A stretch of DNA of 15,479 nt, from NCBI GenBank assembly GCA_903933475.1, contig CAIZKE010000212.1, positions 1 through 15,479 of the forward strand, given 5' to 3'. The first letter of the stretch is position 1, and the number at the start of each line of letters is the position of its first letter. This document shows positions 1 to 7,220 of this stretch, piece after piece. Both the position numbers and the translations under genes were made by a program. Source of the DNA: an uncultured Alphaproteobacteria bacterium (GTDB lineage Bacteria > Pseudomonadota > Alphaproteobacteria > Caulobacterales > Caulobacteraceae). A model generated the notes under the pieces. It was not told the DNA's origin. It searched no databases and saw only the letters and a list, made by a program, of their open reading frames with translations.

Positions 1-1164
1 CCCTTCTCCCAAACCCTTGAAGAAGAAGGGGTTCTGCTCGACGCCCTGCCCATCATGCGAGCCGGCATCTTCCTTGAAGCCGAGGTCCGGGAGGCCCTGC
101 TGGCGGGTCCCTGGCCCTGCCGGGCACCGGACCGCAACCTCGCCGACCTGAAGGCCCAGCTCGCCGCCTGCCAGGCCGGAGCCGACACCCTGGCGGGCAT
201 GATCCGGGACCAGGGTGCCGAGGTCGTCGCCCGCTACATGGACTTCGTCCAGGACAATGCCGCCAGCGCCGTACGCCGGGCCCTGCACCGGCTGTCGGAC
301 GGCGAGGCCAGGGTTCCCATGGACGGGGGCGGCGAGATCGCCGTACGCATCACCCTGGATGAGGACCGGCAGGGCGCAGAGATCGATTTTACCGGATCTT
401 CCAATCAGTTGCCGACGAATTTCAATGCGCCCTCGGCCATAGTGGACGCCGCCGTCCTCTACGTCTTCCGCACCCTGGTGGACGACGATATCCCCCTCAA
501 CGCGGGCTGCCTGAAGCCCCTGCGGGTGCGCACCCGGCCCGGATCCCTCCTGGCCCCTGCCCCGCCGGCGGCTGTGGTGGCGGGCAATGTCGAGACCAGC
601 CAGCATGTGGTCGACGCCCTCTACGCCGCCCTCGGCGTCATGGCCAACGCCCAGGGCAGCATGAACAACCTGACCTTCGGGGACGCCGACCGGCAGTACT
701 ACGAGACCCTCTGCGGTGGGGCCGGCGCCTCGGCCCGGGGACCGGGTGCCAGCGGCGTCCACACCCACATGACCAACTCGCGCCTGACCGACCCGGAGAT
801 CCTCGAGCGGCGCTTCCCGGTGCGGGTGGAAACCTTTGATATCCTGAAGGGATCGGGGGGCAGAGGTGCCTTCCGGGGTGGCGACGGCGTTCGCCGGCGG
901 ATCCGCTTCCTGGCACCCCTGGAGGCGGCCCTCCTGTCCACCCGCCGGACCTGTGCGCCCCAGGGCCTGGCTGGCGGCGGCCCCGCCCGGCCCGGCGCGC
1001 AGCGCCTGATCCGCACGGACGGCTCAATCCTGACCCTTGGTGGCTGTTTCTCGGTGACTGTCGGGGCGGGGGAGGCCATAGAGATCGAGACCCCGGGCGG
1101 CGGCGGCTTCGGACCGCCCTCCGCCACATCTGCGCCGGATTCCGAGGCTAGTCCCGCCCCATGA
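1..1164 (+). CDS. 5-oxoprolinase / hydantoinase B family protein, C-terminal part (5' end outside window)
   Basis: The reading frame is open from base 1, so this is the last 387 codons of a longer gene; the first in-frame ATG at 55 is internal. Family hallmarks in order are a TLEEEGV segment at the left edge, DLKAQ (about residue 50), iDFTGSSNQLPTNFNAP (about 128-145), LYVFRTLV, IPLNAGCL, AGNVETSQ, a QGSMNN segment, HMTNSRLTDPE (about 255) and a glycine-rich GGGGFG near the C terminus. HyuB-type subunits, or the C-terminal half of fused 5-oxoprolinases, carry out ATP-dependent opening of 5-oxoproline or hydantoin-like rings in the cytoplasm. Whether the HyuA half is fused or a separate upstream gene cannot be seen. 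The stop overlaps the start of the next gene (ATGA), suggesting co-translation. The family is confident; the substrate is not. Confidence 0.93.
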   Translation, partial: PFSQTLEEEGVLLDALPIMRAGIFLEAEVREALLAGPWPCRAPDRNLADLKAQLAACQAGADTLAGMIRDQGAEVVARYMDFVQDNAASAVRRALHRLSDGEARVPMDGGGEIAVRITLDEDRQGAEIDFTGSSNQLPTNFNAPSAIVDAAVLYVFRTLVDDDIPLNAGCLKPLRVRTRPGSLLAPAPPAAVVAGNVETSQHVVDALYAALGVMANAQGSMNNLTFGDADRQYYETLCGGAGASARGPGASGVHTHMTNSRLTDPEILERRFPVRVETFDILKGSGGRGAFRGGDGVRRRIRFLAPLEAALLSTRRTCAPQGLAGGGPARPGAQRLIRTDGSILTLGGCFSVTVGAGEAIEIETPGGGGFGPPSATSAPDSEASPAP

Positions 1165-1781
1165 TCGCCCTCGCCCTTGCCCTCGCCCTGATCGCCCAGG
1201 AGCCCGCTGCCTCCGCGCCGCCCGCCGATGCGCCCCAGGCCACAGCCGAGCAGGTCGCCCCCACCGCGGCTGAAGCCGCCGGCCCGACGGGCGCGCCCAA
1301 GGACGACTATGGACTGGTTGGCTGGTGCTATGGCGTCCTGGAGGGGTACGTCGCCCAGTACGACCGGGTCATGCCGGACGTCACCCGGATCGAAAAGACC
1401 TACCGCCGGCCCGGCTCGTCCCTCCAGGACGACCTCAGGGTCTATGGTGACCAGCAGATCCAGGCGCAGGCCCACCTCAAGCTGTTCACCTCCGCCCTCC
1501 AGGCCGCGGAGCAGGCCAGCCTGTCCCCCCTTCGCCCTCGGGGAGAGGCGGCCATCGCCAAGGGGCGCGCCGTCTGGGCGCCTGCCGCCAACCTGCCGAC
1601 CCGCTCGGTGGCCCAGCAATGGATGGGATGGACTCTGCCCCAGGCCTGCCCGGTCGCCGCCGAGCGCCTGACCCGCAACGCCCCTCTGATGGGTGCCGCC
1701 TTTGACCCGGGTTCATCGCCGCCAGAGGCCCCGGTAGACACCACCGCGCCGGCCCTGCGCGGCGCCCCCGAGCCGCAATAG
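1161..1781 (+). CDS. exported protein of unknown function
   Basis: I do not recognise a named family. The 206-residue product begins with a short hydrophobic stretch rich in Ala and Leu (residues 2-12), followed by an Ala/Pro-rich segment to about residue 46, which looks like a signal peptide plus flexible linker. The folded part (about 48-180) has several Trp and Tyr residues and just two cysteines, C56 (GWCYG) and C163 (QACPV), which could form a disulfide in the periplasm. The tail is again Pro/Ala-rich. The ATG overlaps the oxoprolinase stop by 4 bp and has only a distant GAGG (1144-1147), so translation probably depends on coupling. The codon bias matches its neighbours. Export is inferred from the N terminus only. 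Confidence 0.8.
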   Translation: MIALALALALIAQEPAASAPPADAPQATAEQVAPTAAEAAGPTGAPKDDYGLVGWCYGVLEGYVAQYDRVMPDVTRIEKTYRRPGSSLQDDLRVYGDQQIQAQAHLKLFTSALQAAEQASLSPLRPRGEAAIAKGRAVWAPAANLPTRSVAQQWMGWTLPQACPVAAERLTRNAPLMGAAFDPGSSPPEAPVDTTAPALRGAPEPQ

Positions 1782-1790
1782 CCCTGCTTC

Positions 1791-1819
1791 CCGGGTCCGT
1801 GTAGGCTGGCCCGGACCTG
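1791..1819. repeat. inverted repeat in the gap before the DsbA-like gene
   Basis: GGTCCG at 1794-1799 and CGGACC at 1812-1817 are perfect reverse complements around a 12-base loop. In RNA the stem can extend by a G-U and a C-G pair. It sits in the 55-bp gap between the exported-protein stop and the DsbA-like start. No T-run follows, so it is not a classical intrinsic terminator. It may be a weak attenuating hairpin or chance in GC-rich DNA. Confidence 0.25.
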
Positions 1820-1836
1820 AACGCCCGAGGCCCGAC

Positions 1837-2481
1837 ATGACCGCGCCGCACCTGATCTACTTCGCCGATCCCATGTGCTCCTGGTGCTACGGCTTCTCGC
1901 CGGTGATGGAGGATATCCGCCGCGCCTTCGGTCGGGCCCTGCCCGTGCGGCTCGTCATGGGGGGGCTGCGCCCCGGCACCGAGACTCCCATGACCCAGGA
2001 GGCCAAGGACAGCCTGCGCGGCCACTGGACCCATATCACTGAGGCCACAGGCCTGCCCTTCGGCGGGGCGGTGCTGGACGATCCCGGGTTCCTCTACGAC
2101 ACCGACCCCGCCGCCCGGGCTGTGGTGCGGGTTCGGCGCGACAACCCCGAGGGCGCCATCGCCTATCTGGGCCGGCTCCAGAGGGCCTTCTACGCCGAGG
2201 ACCGCAACATCACCCGCCCCGAGGTGTTGGCCGAACTGGCTGCCGACTACGGGGTGGAGCCCGAGTCCTTCCTGGCTGACTTCAACAGCGATGAGCTGAA
2301 GCACGAGACCTGGGCCGACTACGGGGTCTCTCAGCGCGCCGGCGTGACGGGCTTCCCCACCCTGGTGGCCGGCCCCGGCCAGGAGGGGACTTACGGCGTC
2401 GTCACCCGGGGCTACAACCCGGGTGACCAGATCCTGGCAATCCTAAAGAATTGGCTGGAAGGCCCGCCGGCGAACGCCTGA
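1837..2481 (+). CDS. DsbA family (FrnE/COG3531-like) thiol oxidoreductase
   Basis: This 214-residue thioredoxin-fold protein has a CxxC active site, C14-S-W-C17, right after the first beta strand (HLIYFADPMCSWCYGF). The matching cis-proline is at P174 in VTGFPTLV. The helical insertion between the two is typical of DsbA-type rather than plain thioredoxin folds. There is no signal peptide, so it should act in the cytoplasm, as proposed for the FrnE-like group of predicted disulfide isomerases or oxidoreductases. The start is supported by a GAGG at 1827-1830, 6 bases before the ATG. It lies 55 bp after the exported-protein gene on the same strand and faces the EthD gene. The substrate is unknown; a role in thiol redox repair is inference. 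Confidence 0.92.
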   Translation: MTAPHLIYFADPMCSWCYGFSPVMEDIRRAFGRALPVRLVMGGLRPGTETPMTQEAKDSLRGHWTHITEATGLPFGGAVLDDPGFLYDTDPAARAVVRVRRDNPEGAIAYLGRLQRAFYAEDRNITRPEVLAELAADYGVEPESFLADFNSDELKHETWADYGVSQRAGVTGFPTLVAGPGQEGTYGVVTRGYNPGDQILAILKNWLEGPPANA

Positions 2482-2515
2482 GGGCCGAGCCGCCGTTGAC
2501 CCCCTCACCGCGGTT

Positions 2516-2550
2516 CGCGCGGAGCTCCCCCTTGGGGGCGCAATTCGCGC
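2516..2550. terminator. possible bidirectional hairpin between convergent genes
   Basis: CCCCC at 2527-2531 and GGGGG at 2534-2538 form a tight hairpin, with the self-complementary GCGC blocks of two TTCGCGC copies (2514-2520 and 2544-2550) able to pair outside it. It lies in the 78-bp gap between the convergent DsbA-like and EthD genes, where a shared terminator would be expected. No clear T-run is present on either side, so factor-independent termination is uncertain. Confidence 0.3.
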
Positions 2551-2559
2551 CGGGCGCCC

Positions 2560-2931
2560 TCACCCGCCGATGATCACCCTTTCCTCGCCCCACCAGAGGG
2601 GGCTCTTCGGCAGGTCGATGAACTTCCGCTCGTCCTCGAGCAGCAGGCGGCCGGCCTCGCGGGCGGCGGGATCGCCAGCCAGGGCGGCGAGGTCCTCAAG
2701 GCTGTCGTACCAGAGCTGGGCCACCCCATCGAACTCGGGCGGGGCGTTGCGGCTGGCGCGAATGCCGGCGCTGACTGTCTCGTCCATGGAATGCAGCTGG
2801 ACGTAGCGGCGGATGCGCAGGGCGTCCTTAACGCTGGCCACCAGGGGGCCGTGGGTGTTGAGCCAGTAGTCCTGAAACTGCTCGCGGGTCAGGTGCGGCA
2901 GGCGGACGAGGGCGAAGGTGAGCTTGATCAT
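2560..2931 (-). CDS. EthD-domain protein
   Basis: The 123-residue protein matches the small dimeric alpha/beta-barrel EthD family over its full length. It opens with a strand (IKLTFALVRL), then the family-typical segment LTREQFQDYWLNTHGPL (about residues 14-30), and later a second half with AQLWYDSLEDLAAL. EthD proteins were first named from the ethyl tert-butyl ether degradation locus; most homologues have no known reaction. There is no signal peptide. The start is supported by an AAGG 8 bases upstream on the minus strand. It is a single gene, convergent with the DsbA-like gene and divergent from pepN. The family is confident; the function is unknown. Confidence 0.9.
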   Translation of the reverse strand: MIKLTFALVRLPHLTREQFQDYWLNTHGPLVASVKDALRIRRYVQLHSMDETVSAGIRASRNAPPEFDGVAQLWYDSLEDLAALAGDPAAREAGRLLLEDERKFIDLPKSPLWWGEERVIIGG

Positions 2932-3046
2932 GGGGTATGCCTTGTTTCCAGGTCGCCGGCATCTCGGACGCGGAGACCGCCATTGGCGAGTCTTTCCTTG
3001 CGCCCCGCCCCTCCCCCTCGACGCCCGGATGGCTTAAATCGGCGGG
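2932..3046. promoter_or_regulatory. divergent spacer between the EthD gene and pepN
   Basis: This 115-bp gap should hold promoters for both neighbours because they diverge. I could not find a convincing TTGACA/TATAAT pair at proper spacing. The only AT-rich spot is TTAAAT at 3034-3039, very close to the pepN ATG, and no Shine-Dalgarno-like sequence lies at normal distance before that ATG, so pepN may have a very short or leaderless transcript. A tiny reading frame (ATG GCT TAA, 3029-3037) sits just upstream of pepN and is probably chance. Confidence 0.3.
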
Positions 3047-5665
3047 ATGCGCACAGAGACCCCCGCCCCGATCCGCCTGACCGACTATCGGCCGCCCGCC
3101 TTCCTCGTGGATGAGGTTCACCTGGACTTCGACCTGCAGCCGGAGGCAACCCGGGTGAAGGCCCGGCTGACCCTGCGGCGGAACGGTGAGGCCGGGGCAC
3201 CCCTGCGGCTGGACGGGGAGCGGCTGAAGACCGTGTCGGTCGCCATCGACGGCGGGGCCCTGGAGCCAAGCGCGTTCACTGCCGATGACCACAGCCTGAC
3301 GATCCCGGGCGTCCCCGATGCCTTCGTCCTGGAGACCGAGGTCGAAATCAACCCGGCGGCCAACAAGGCCCTCGAGGGGCTCTACATGTCGGGGGGCCGG
3401 TTCTGCACCCAGTGCGAGGCCGAGGGCTTCCGCACGATCACCTGGTATCCCGACCGGCCGGACGTCCTGGCCAGGTTCACCGTGCGCATGACCGCGGACG
3501 AGGCCTGGCCGCGCCTATTGTCGAACGGCAACCTGGTGGAGAGCGGCCGGGGACCGGACGGGCGCCGTTATGCGGTGTGGAACGATCCCTTCCCCAAGCC
3601 TTGCTACCTCTTCGCCCTGGTGGCCGGCGAACTGGACGAACTGGCCGACAGCTTCGTCACCGCGAGCGGGCGGAATGTGGAGTTGAAGGTCTATGTCGAC
3701 CCGGGCATGTCGGCCCGGGCGGCCTACGCCATGGACGCCCTGAAGCGGTCCATGCGCTGGGACGAGGAGGCCTTTGGTCGCGAGTACGACCTGGACCTCT
3801 TCATGATCGTCGCCGTGCGCGACTTCAACTTCGGAGCCATGGAGAACAAGGGCCTCAACATCTTCAACTCGTCCCTGTTGCTGGCAGACCCGGAGACGGC
3901 GACGGACCTGGACTATGAGCGCATCGAGAGCGTGGTGGCCCACGAGTACTTCCACAACTGGACGGGCAACCGGATCACCTGCCGGGACTGGTTCCAGCTG
4001 TGCCTGAAGGAGGGTCTGACCGTCTTCCGCGACCAGAGTTTCTCGGCCGACATGCGCGGCGAGGCGGTACAGAGGATCAAGGACGTCAAGGCCCTGAGGG
4101 CCCGGCAGTTCGCTGAAGACCAGGGGCCCCTGGCCCATCCGGTGCGCCCCTCCAGCTACCTGAAGATCGACAACTTCTACACGGCGACCATCTACGAAAA
4201 GGGTGCCGAGGTGATCCGGATGCTGAAGGCCCTGATCGGGGCCGAGGCCTTCCGGAAGGGCATGGACCTCTATTTCGAGCGCTGGGACGGGCACGCCACC
4301 ACGGTGGAGGCCTTCATCGCCTGCTTCGCCGAAGTCTCCGGCCAGGACCTGTCAGCCTTCTTCGCCTGGTATGAGCAGGCCGGCACGCCGAGGGTGCGGC
4401 TGACCTCGCGCTGGACGCCGGAGACGGGCGAACTGGAGATCACCCTCACCCAGAGGACGCCCGCCACCCCGGGTCAGGCTGACAAGCGCGTCCTGCCGGT
4501 CCCGGTCCGCCTGGGCCTGCTGGACGTCGAGGGCCGGACGATGGCCTTCAGTCGCGAGGGTCAGGCCCTGGACGAGACCCTGGTGATCCTGGAGACCGAG
4601 GAGACGCGCCTCACCCTGTCCGGCGTGACCTCGCGGCCGGTGATCTCGGCCCTGCGGGGTTTTTCGGCACCGGTGGAGCTATCGTCGGACGCGCGGCCTG
4701 GCGATCGATATGTCCAGCTGGCCGGCGACGCCGACCTGTTCAACCGCTGGGAGGCCGGCCAGGACGTGGCCCGCGACCTGATCCTGGCCCGGGCCGGAGG
4801 CGCGCCGGACGAAGTGGGCGAAGAGCGCTTTGCAGAGGCCATGGGCCGGGCCCTGGACGACCAGGCCTCGGAGCCCGCCTTCAAGGCCCTGCTGCTGGCC
4901 CTGCCCCCCGAGGCCGACCTGGCCGTGGCACGGCCACCCGCTGACCCGGCGGCCCTGCACGCGGCGCGGGAAGCCCTGCGCCTGCGCCTGGCGGTCCACC
5001 TGGAAGCGACGCTGAAGCGGCTGCACCTGGGCCTGCAGGACGGCGCCAGCTTCTCGCCCGACGCCGCCAGCGCCGGACGCCGGGCCCTGCGCAATGCGGC
5101 CCTGGATCTGCTGGCCGCCAACCCCCGCACCGAGACCCGGGATCTCGCCGAGGGCCATTACCGGGCGGCCGGGAACATGACCGATGCCATCGGCGGCCTC
5201 AACGCCCTCATGACCCTGGGCGGGGCGGCCTTCGCCTCGGCCCTGGAGGACTTCCATGCGCGCTGGCGGAGCGAGCCCCTGGTGATCGACAAGTGGTTCG
5301 CCCTGCAGGCCCGGGACCCCTCGGCCGAGGCCCTGGAGCGGGTGATCGCCCTGACGCGCCACCCGGATTTCGACGCCCAGACGCCGAACCGGCTCCGGGC
5401 CCTGGTGGCGAGCTTCGCCTCGGCCAATCCGGTCCGCTTCCATGCCGAGGACGGCTCGGGCTACCGCTTCCTGGCAGACCAGATCCTTTCAGTGGATCGC
5501 TACAACCCCATGATCGCCGCCCGGCTGGTGGAGCCCCTGGGATCCTGGGGGCGATACCGGCCCGACCTGGGGGCGATGATGAAGGCCGAGCTGGAGCGGA
5601 TCGCCGCTGCACCGGGACTTTCCCGCAATGTGCTGGAGCTGGTCGGACGATCGCTGGAAGGCTGA
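3047..5665 (+). CDS. pepN: aminopeptidase N (M1 zinc metallopeptidase)
   Basis: The 872-residue product has the usual length of bacterial PepN. It carries the exopeptidase motif GAMEN at 263-267, the zinc site H299-E-x-x-H303 with the third ligand E322 eighteen residues later (KEGLTVFRD), and the transition-state tyrosine in IYEKGAEVIRM at Y383. The N-terminal beta domain (about 1-180), the catalytic domain (about 185-440), a small beta domain (about 440-540) and the all-helical C-terminal domain follow the family order. It removes N-terminal amino acids from peptides in the cytoplasm during protein turnover; there is no signal peptide. The start is chosen because the conserved N-terminal segment (IRLTDYRPPAFLVDEV) begins a few residues after this ATG. 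No feature looks truncated or degraded. Confidence 0.98.
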   Translation: MRTETPAPIRLTDYRPPAFLVDEVHLDFDLQPEATRVKARLTLRRNGEAGAPLRLDGERLKTVSVAIDGGALEPSAFTADDHSLTIPGVPDAFVLETEVEINPAANKALEGLYMSGGRFCTQCEAEGFRTITWYPDRPDVLARFTVRMTADEAWPRLLSNGNLVESGRGPDGRRYAVWNDPFPKPCYLFALVAGELDELADSFVTASGRNVELKVYVDPGMSARAAYAMDALKRSMRWDEEAFGREYDLDLFMIVAVRDFNFGAMENKGLNIFNSSLLLADPETATDLDYERIESVVAHEYFHNWTGNRITCRDWFQLCLKEGLTVFRDQSFSADMRGEAVQRIKDVKALRARQFAEDQGPLAHPVRPSSYLKIDNFYTATIYEKGAEVIRMLKALIGAEAFRKGMDLYFERWDGHATTVEAFIACFAEVSGQDLSAFFAWYEQAGTPRVRLTSRWTPETGELEITLTQRTPATPGQADKRVLPVPVRLGLLDVEGRTMAFSREGQALDETLVILETEETRLTLSGVTSRPVISALRGFSAPVELSSDARPGDRYVQLAGDADLFNRWEAGQDVARDLILARAGGAPDEVGEERFAEAMGRALDDQASEPAFKALLLALPPEADLAVARPPADPAALHAAREALRLRLAVHLEATLKRLHLGLQDGASFSPDAASAGRRALRNAALDLLAANPRTETRDLAEGHYRAAGNMTDAIGGLNALMTLGGAAFASALEDFHARWRSEPLVIDKWFALQARDPSAEALERVIALTRHPDFDAQTPNRLRALVASFASANPVRFHAEDGSGYRFLADQILSVDRYNPMIAARLVEPLGSWGRYRPDLGAMMKAELERIAAAPGLSRNVLELVGRSLEG

Positions 5666-5700
5666 TTTCCACAGATACAGACCCGGACGTTGGCGAACTG

Positions 5701-5720
5701 TTCACCCTCTTCGTGGTGAA
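5701..5720 (+). promoter_or_regulatory. hairpin covering the ribosome binding site of the PAS kinase
   Basis: TTCACC (5701-5706) and GGTGAA (5715-5720) are perfect reverse complements with an 8-base loop. The right arm contains GGTGA, which matches the 3' half of the extended Shine-Dalgarno sequence and ends 4 bases before the ATG at 5724. In the transcript the hairpin would mask the ribosome binding site. The stem is only 6 bp, so an actual control role is uncertain. Confidence 0.35.
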
Positions 5721-5723
5721 GAC

Positions 5724-7220
5724 ATGAGTCGGAGCGGCGCAGGGCCCGCCTTCGTGGGAGCTTCAGCGGTGTCGGCAGTCAGCGATTTCGGACAGACCCC
5801 ACGCTCCGCCCTCTGGAGCGGCGTTGCCAACAGCCCCCTGATGCTTGCCGGGCTGGGCGCGGCTGCCCTGACCGCGGGCCTTGCCGTGTCGGTCCGCGAC
5901 GTAGCGCCGGCCCTTTCGAATGTCCTGATGATGGCCGGCCCCCTGGGGATCCTGACCGGCGCCGGCGGCCTCTGGCTCGGACGCAGGGGCACCCGGGGGG
6001 GCCCGGATGGTGCACCGCCCGGGAACAAGGGCGAGGCTCCGCCGGAATCCCTGGTGGAAGCCGTCCAGATCATGGCCTCGGCCTTCGCCTGTTGGGATGC
6101 GGAGGGCCGGCTGGTGGGCGCCAATTCCGCCTTTGCCCGTATGTTCAACCTCGACGCCGAGCTGATGAAGCCCGACTCGCCCCACGCTGAATTCTCCCGC
6201 CTTACCCGGCAGGCCATCCGGCAGTCCCTGAAGCCCGACGGCGGCACCCCCGGCGTGCGCGAAGTGGAGTTCACCGACGGACGCTGGGCTCAGGTCCATG
6301 AGCGACGCACGCCGTCGGGCGGCCTGGTCATGACCGCCGTCGACATCACGGCCCTGAAACTTCGGGAGGCCGAACGCAGCCGGGACGAAGAGGCCATGCG
6401 CGACGCCGTAGGCCGGCTTGAGGCCAGCAAGGCGCAGCTTTCCGACCTGGCCAGCAAGTATGAGACCGAGAAATTCCGCGCCATCGAGGCCAGCCGGGCC
6501 AAGAGCGAGTTTCTCGCCAACATGAGCCACGAACTGCGGACGCCCCTGAACGCCATCATCGGATTCTCGGAGATCATGGGCCAGGAACTGTTCGGGCCGG
6601 TCGGCGCACCCCAGTACCGGGGCTATGTCACGGACATAATGAGCTCGGGCCAACACCTCCTGGCCCTGATCAATGACGTGCTCGACATGTCCAAGATCGA
6701 GGCGGGCAAGATGGCGCTCTATCGGGAGCCCGTGAGCGTCAGCCCGCTCGTCGAAGAGGCCTTCCGCCTTGTGCGGAACCGGGCCGAGACCTCAGGTCTC
6801 ATGCTGTTCGCCGATATCGACGATGACCTGCCTGAGGTCCTGGCCGACCCCCGGGCGCTTAAGCAGATCCTGCTCAACCTGATGTCGAACTCGATAAAGT
6901 TCACCCCCTCTGGCGGCCGCGTCTGCGTGCGGGCCGAGGAGGAAGATGACGGTGTCCGCCTGTCGGTGGAGGATACCGGCATTGGAATCGACGCCGAGGA
7001 CCTTCACCGCCTGGCTGTCCCCTTCGAACAGGTCGAGACCCAGCAGTCCAAGACCACCCAGGGAACGGGGTTGGGGCTGGCCCTCTCCAAGGCCTTCGTC
7101 GAATTGCATGGCTCGAACCTGACCATTGAGAGCGCCCCCGGCCAGGGCACCCGGGTCAGCTTCAGTCTTGCCTTGGCGGAGGACCGCCCCCGGGACGCAG
7201 CGGCAGCCCCTGAGGCCTAA
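5724..7220 (+). CDS. membrane-bound PAS histidine kinase with DivJ/PleC-type core
   Basis: With the ATG at 5724 the protein has 498 residues. Two hydrophobic helices (about 37-57 and 64-87) are separated by only a few residues, so there is no periplasmic sensing domain. A PAS domain follows (about 107-212), then a coiled coil (213-258). The dimerisation/phosphoacceptor domain has H269 in MSHELRTPLN and a long conserved DVLDMSKIEAGKM segment. The ATPase domain has N389 (N box), DTGIGI from 417 and GTGLGL from 447. No receiver domain is present, so it must signal to a separate regulator not encoded beside it. The core resembles the DivJ/PleC group, which controls DivK-type regulators; this link is inference. 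A GTG at 5769 with GGGAG 8 bases before it is an alternative start (483 aa). The 3' end overlaps the convergent gene by 59 bp. Confidence 0.93.
   Translation: MSRSGAGPAFVGASAVSAVSDFGQTPRSALWSGVANSPLMLAGLGAAALTAGLAVSVRDVAPALSNVLMMAGPLGILTGAGGLWLGRRGTRGGPDGAPPGNKGEAPPESLVEAVQIMASAFACWDAEGRLVGANSAFARMFNLDAELMKPDSPHAEFSRLTRQAIRQSLKPDGGTPGVREVEFTDGRWAQVHERRTPSGGLVMTAVDITALKLREAERSRDEEAMRDAVGRLEASKAQLSDLASKYETEKFRAIEASRAKSEFLANMSHELRTPLNAIIGFSEIMGQELFGPVGAPQYRGYVTDIMSSGQHLLALINDVLDMSKIEAGKMALYREPVSVSPLVEEAFRLVRNRAETSGLMLFADIDDDLPEVLADPRALKQILLNLMSNSIKFTPSGGRVCVRAEEEDDGVRLSVEDTGIGIDAEDLHRLAVPFEQVETQQSKTTQGTGLGLALSKAFVELHGSNLTIESAPGQGTRVSFSLALAEDRPRDAAAAPEA

Noticed and set aside
3029..3037. Two-codon upstream frame (ATG GCT TAA) before pepN
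   Set aside because: It is too short and common to support a regulatory role without conservation data.
3515..4294. Minus-strand open frame (259 codons) inside pepN
   Set aside because: It is opposite the catalytic domain of pepN; the His/Val/Gly-rich composition mirrors the pepN codons.
5628..5723. Upstream extension of the PAS kinase to ATG 5628
   Set aside because: It overlaps the pepN 3' end, reads as Trp/Arg/His-rich shadow sequence and has no ribosome site, whereas ATG 5724 has GGTGA at good spacing.
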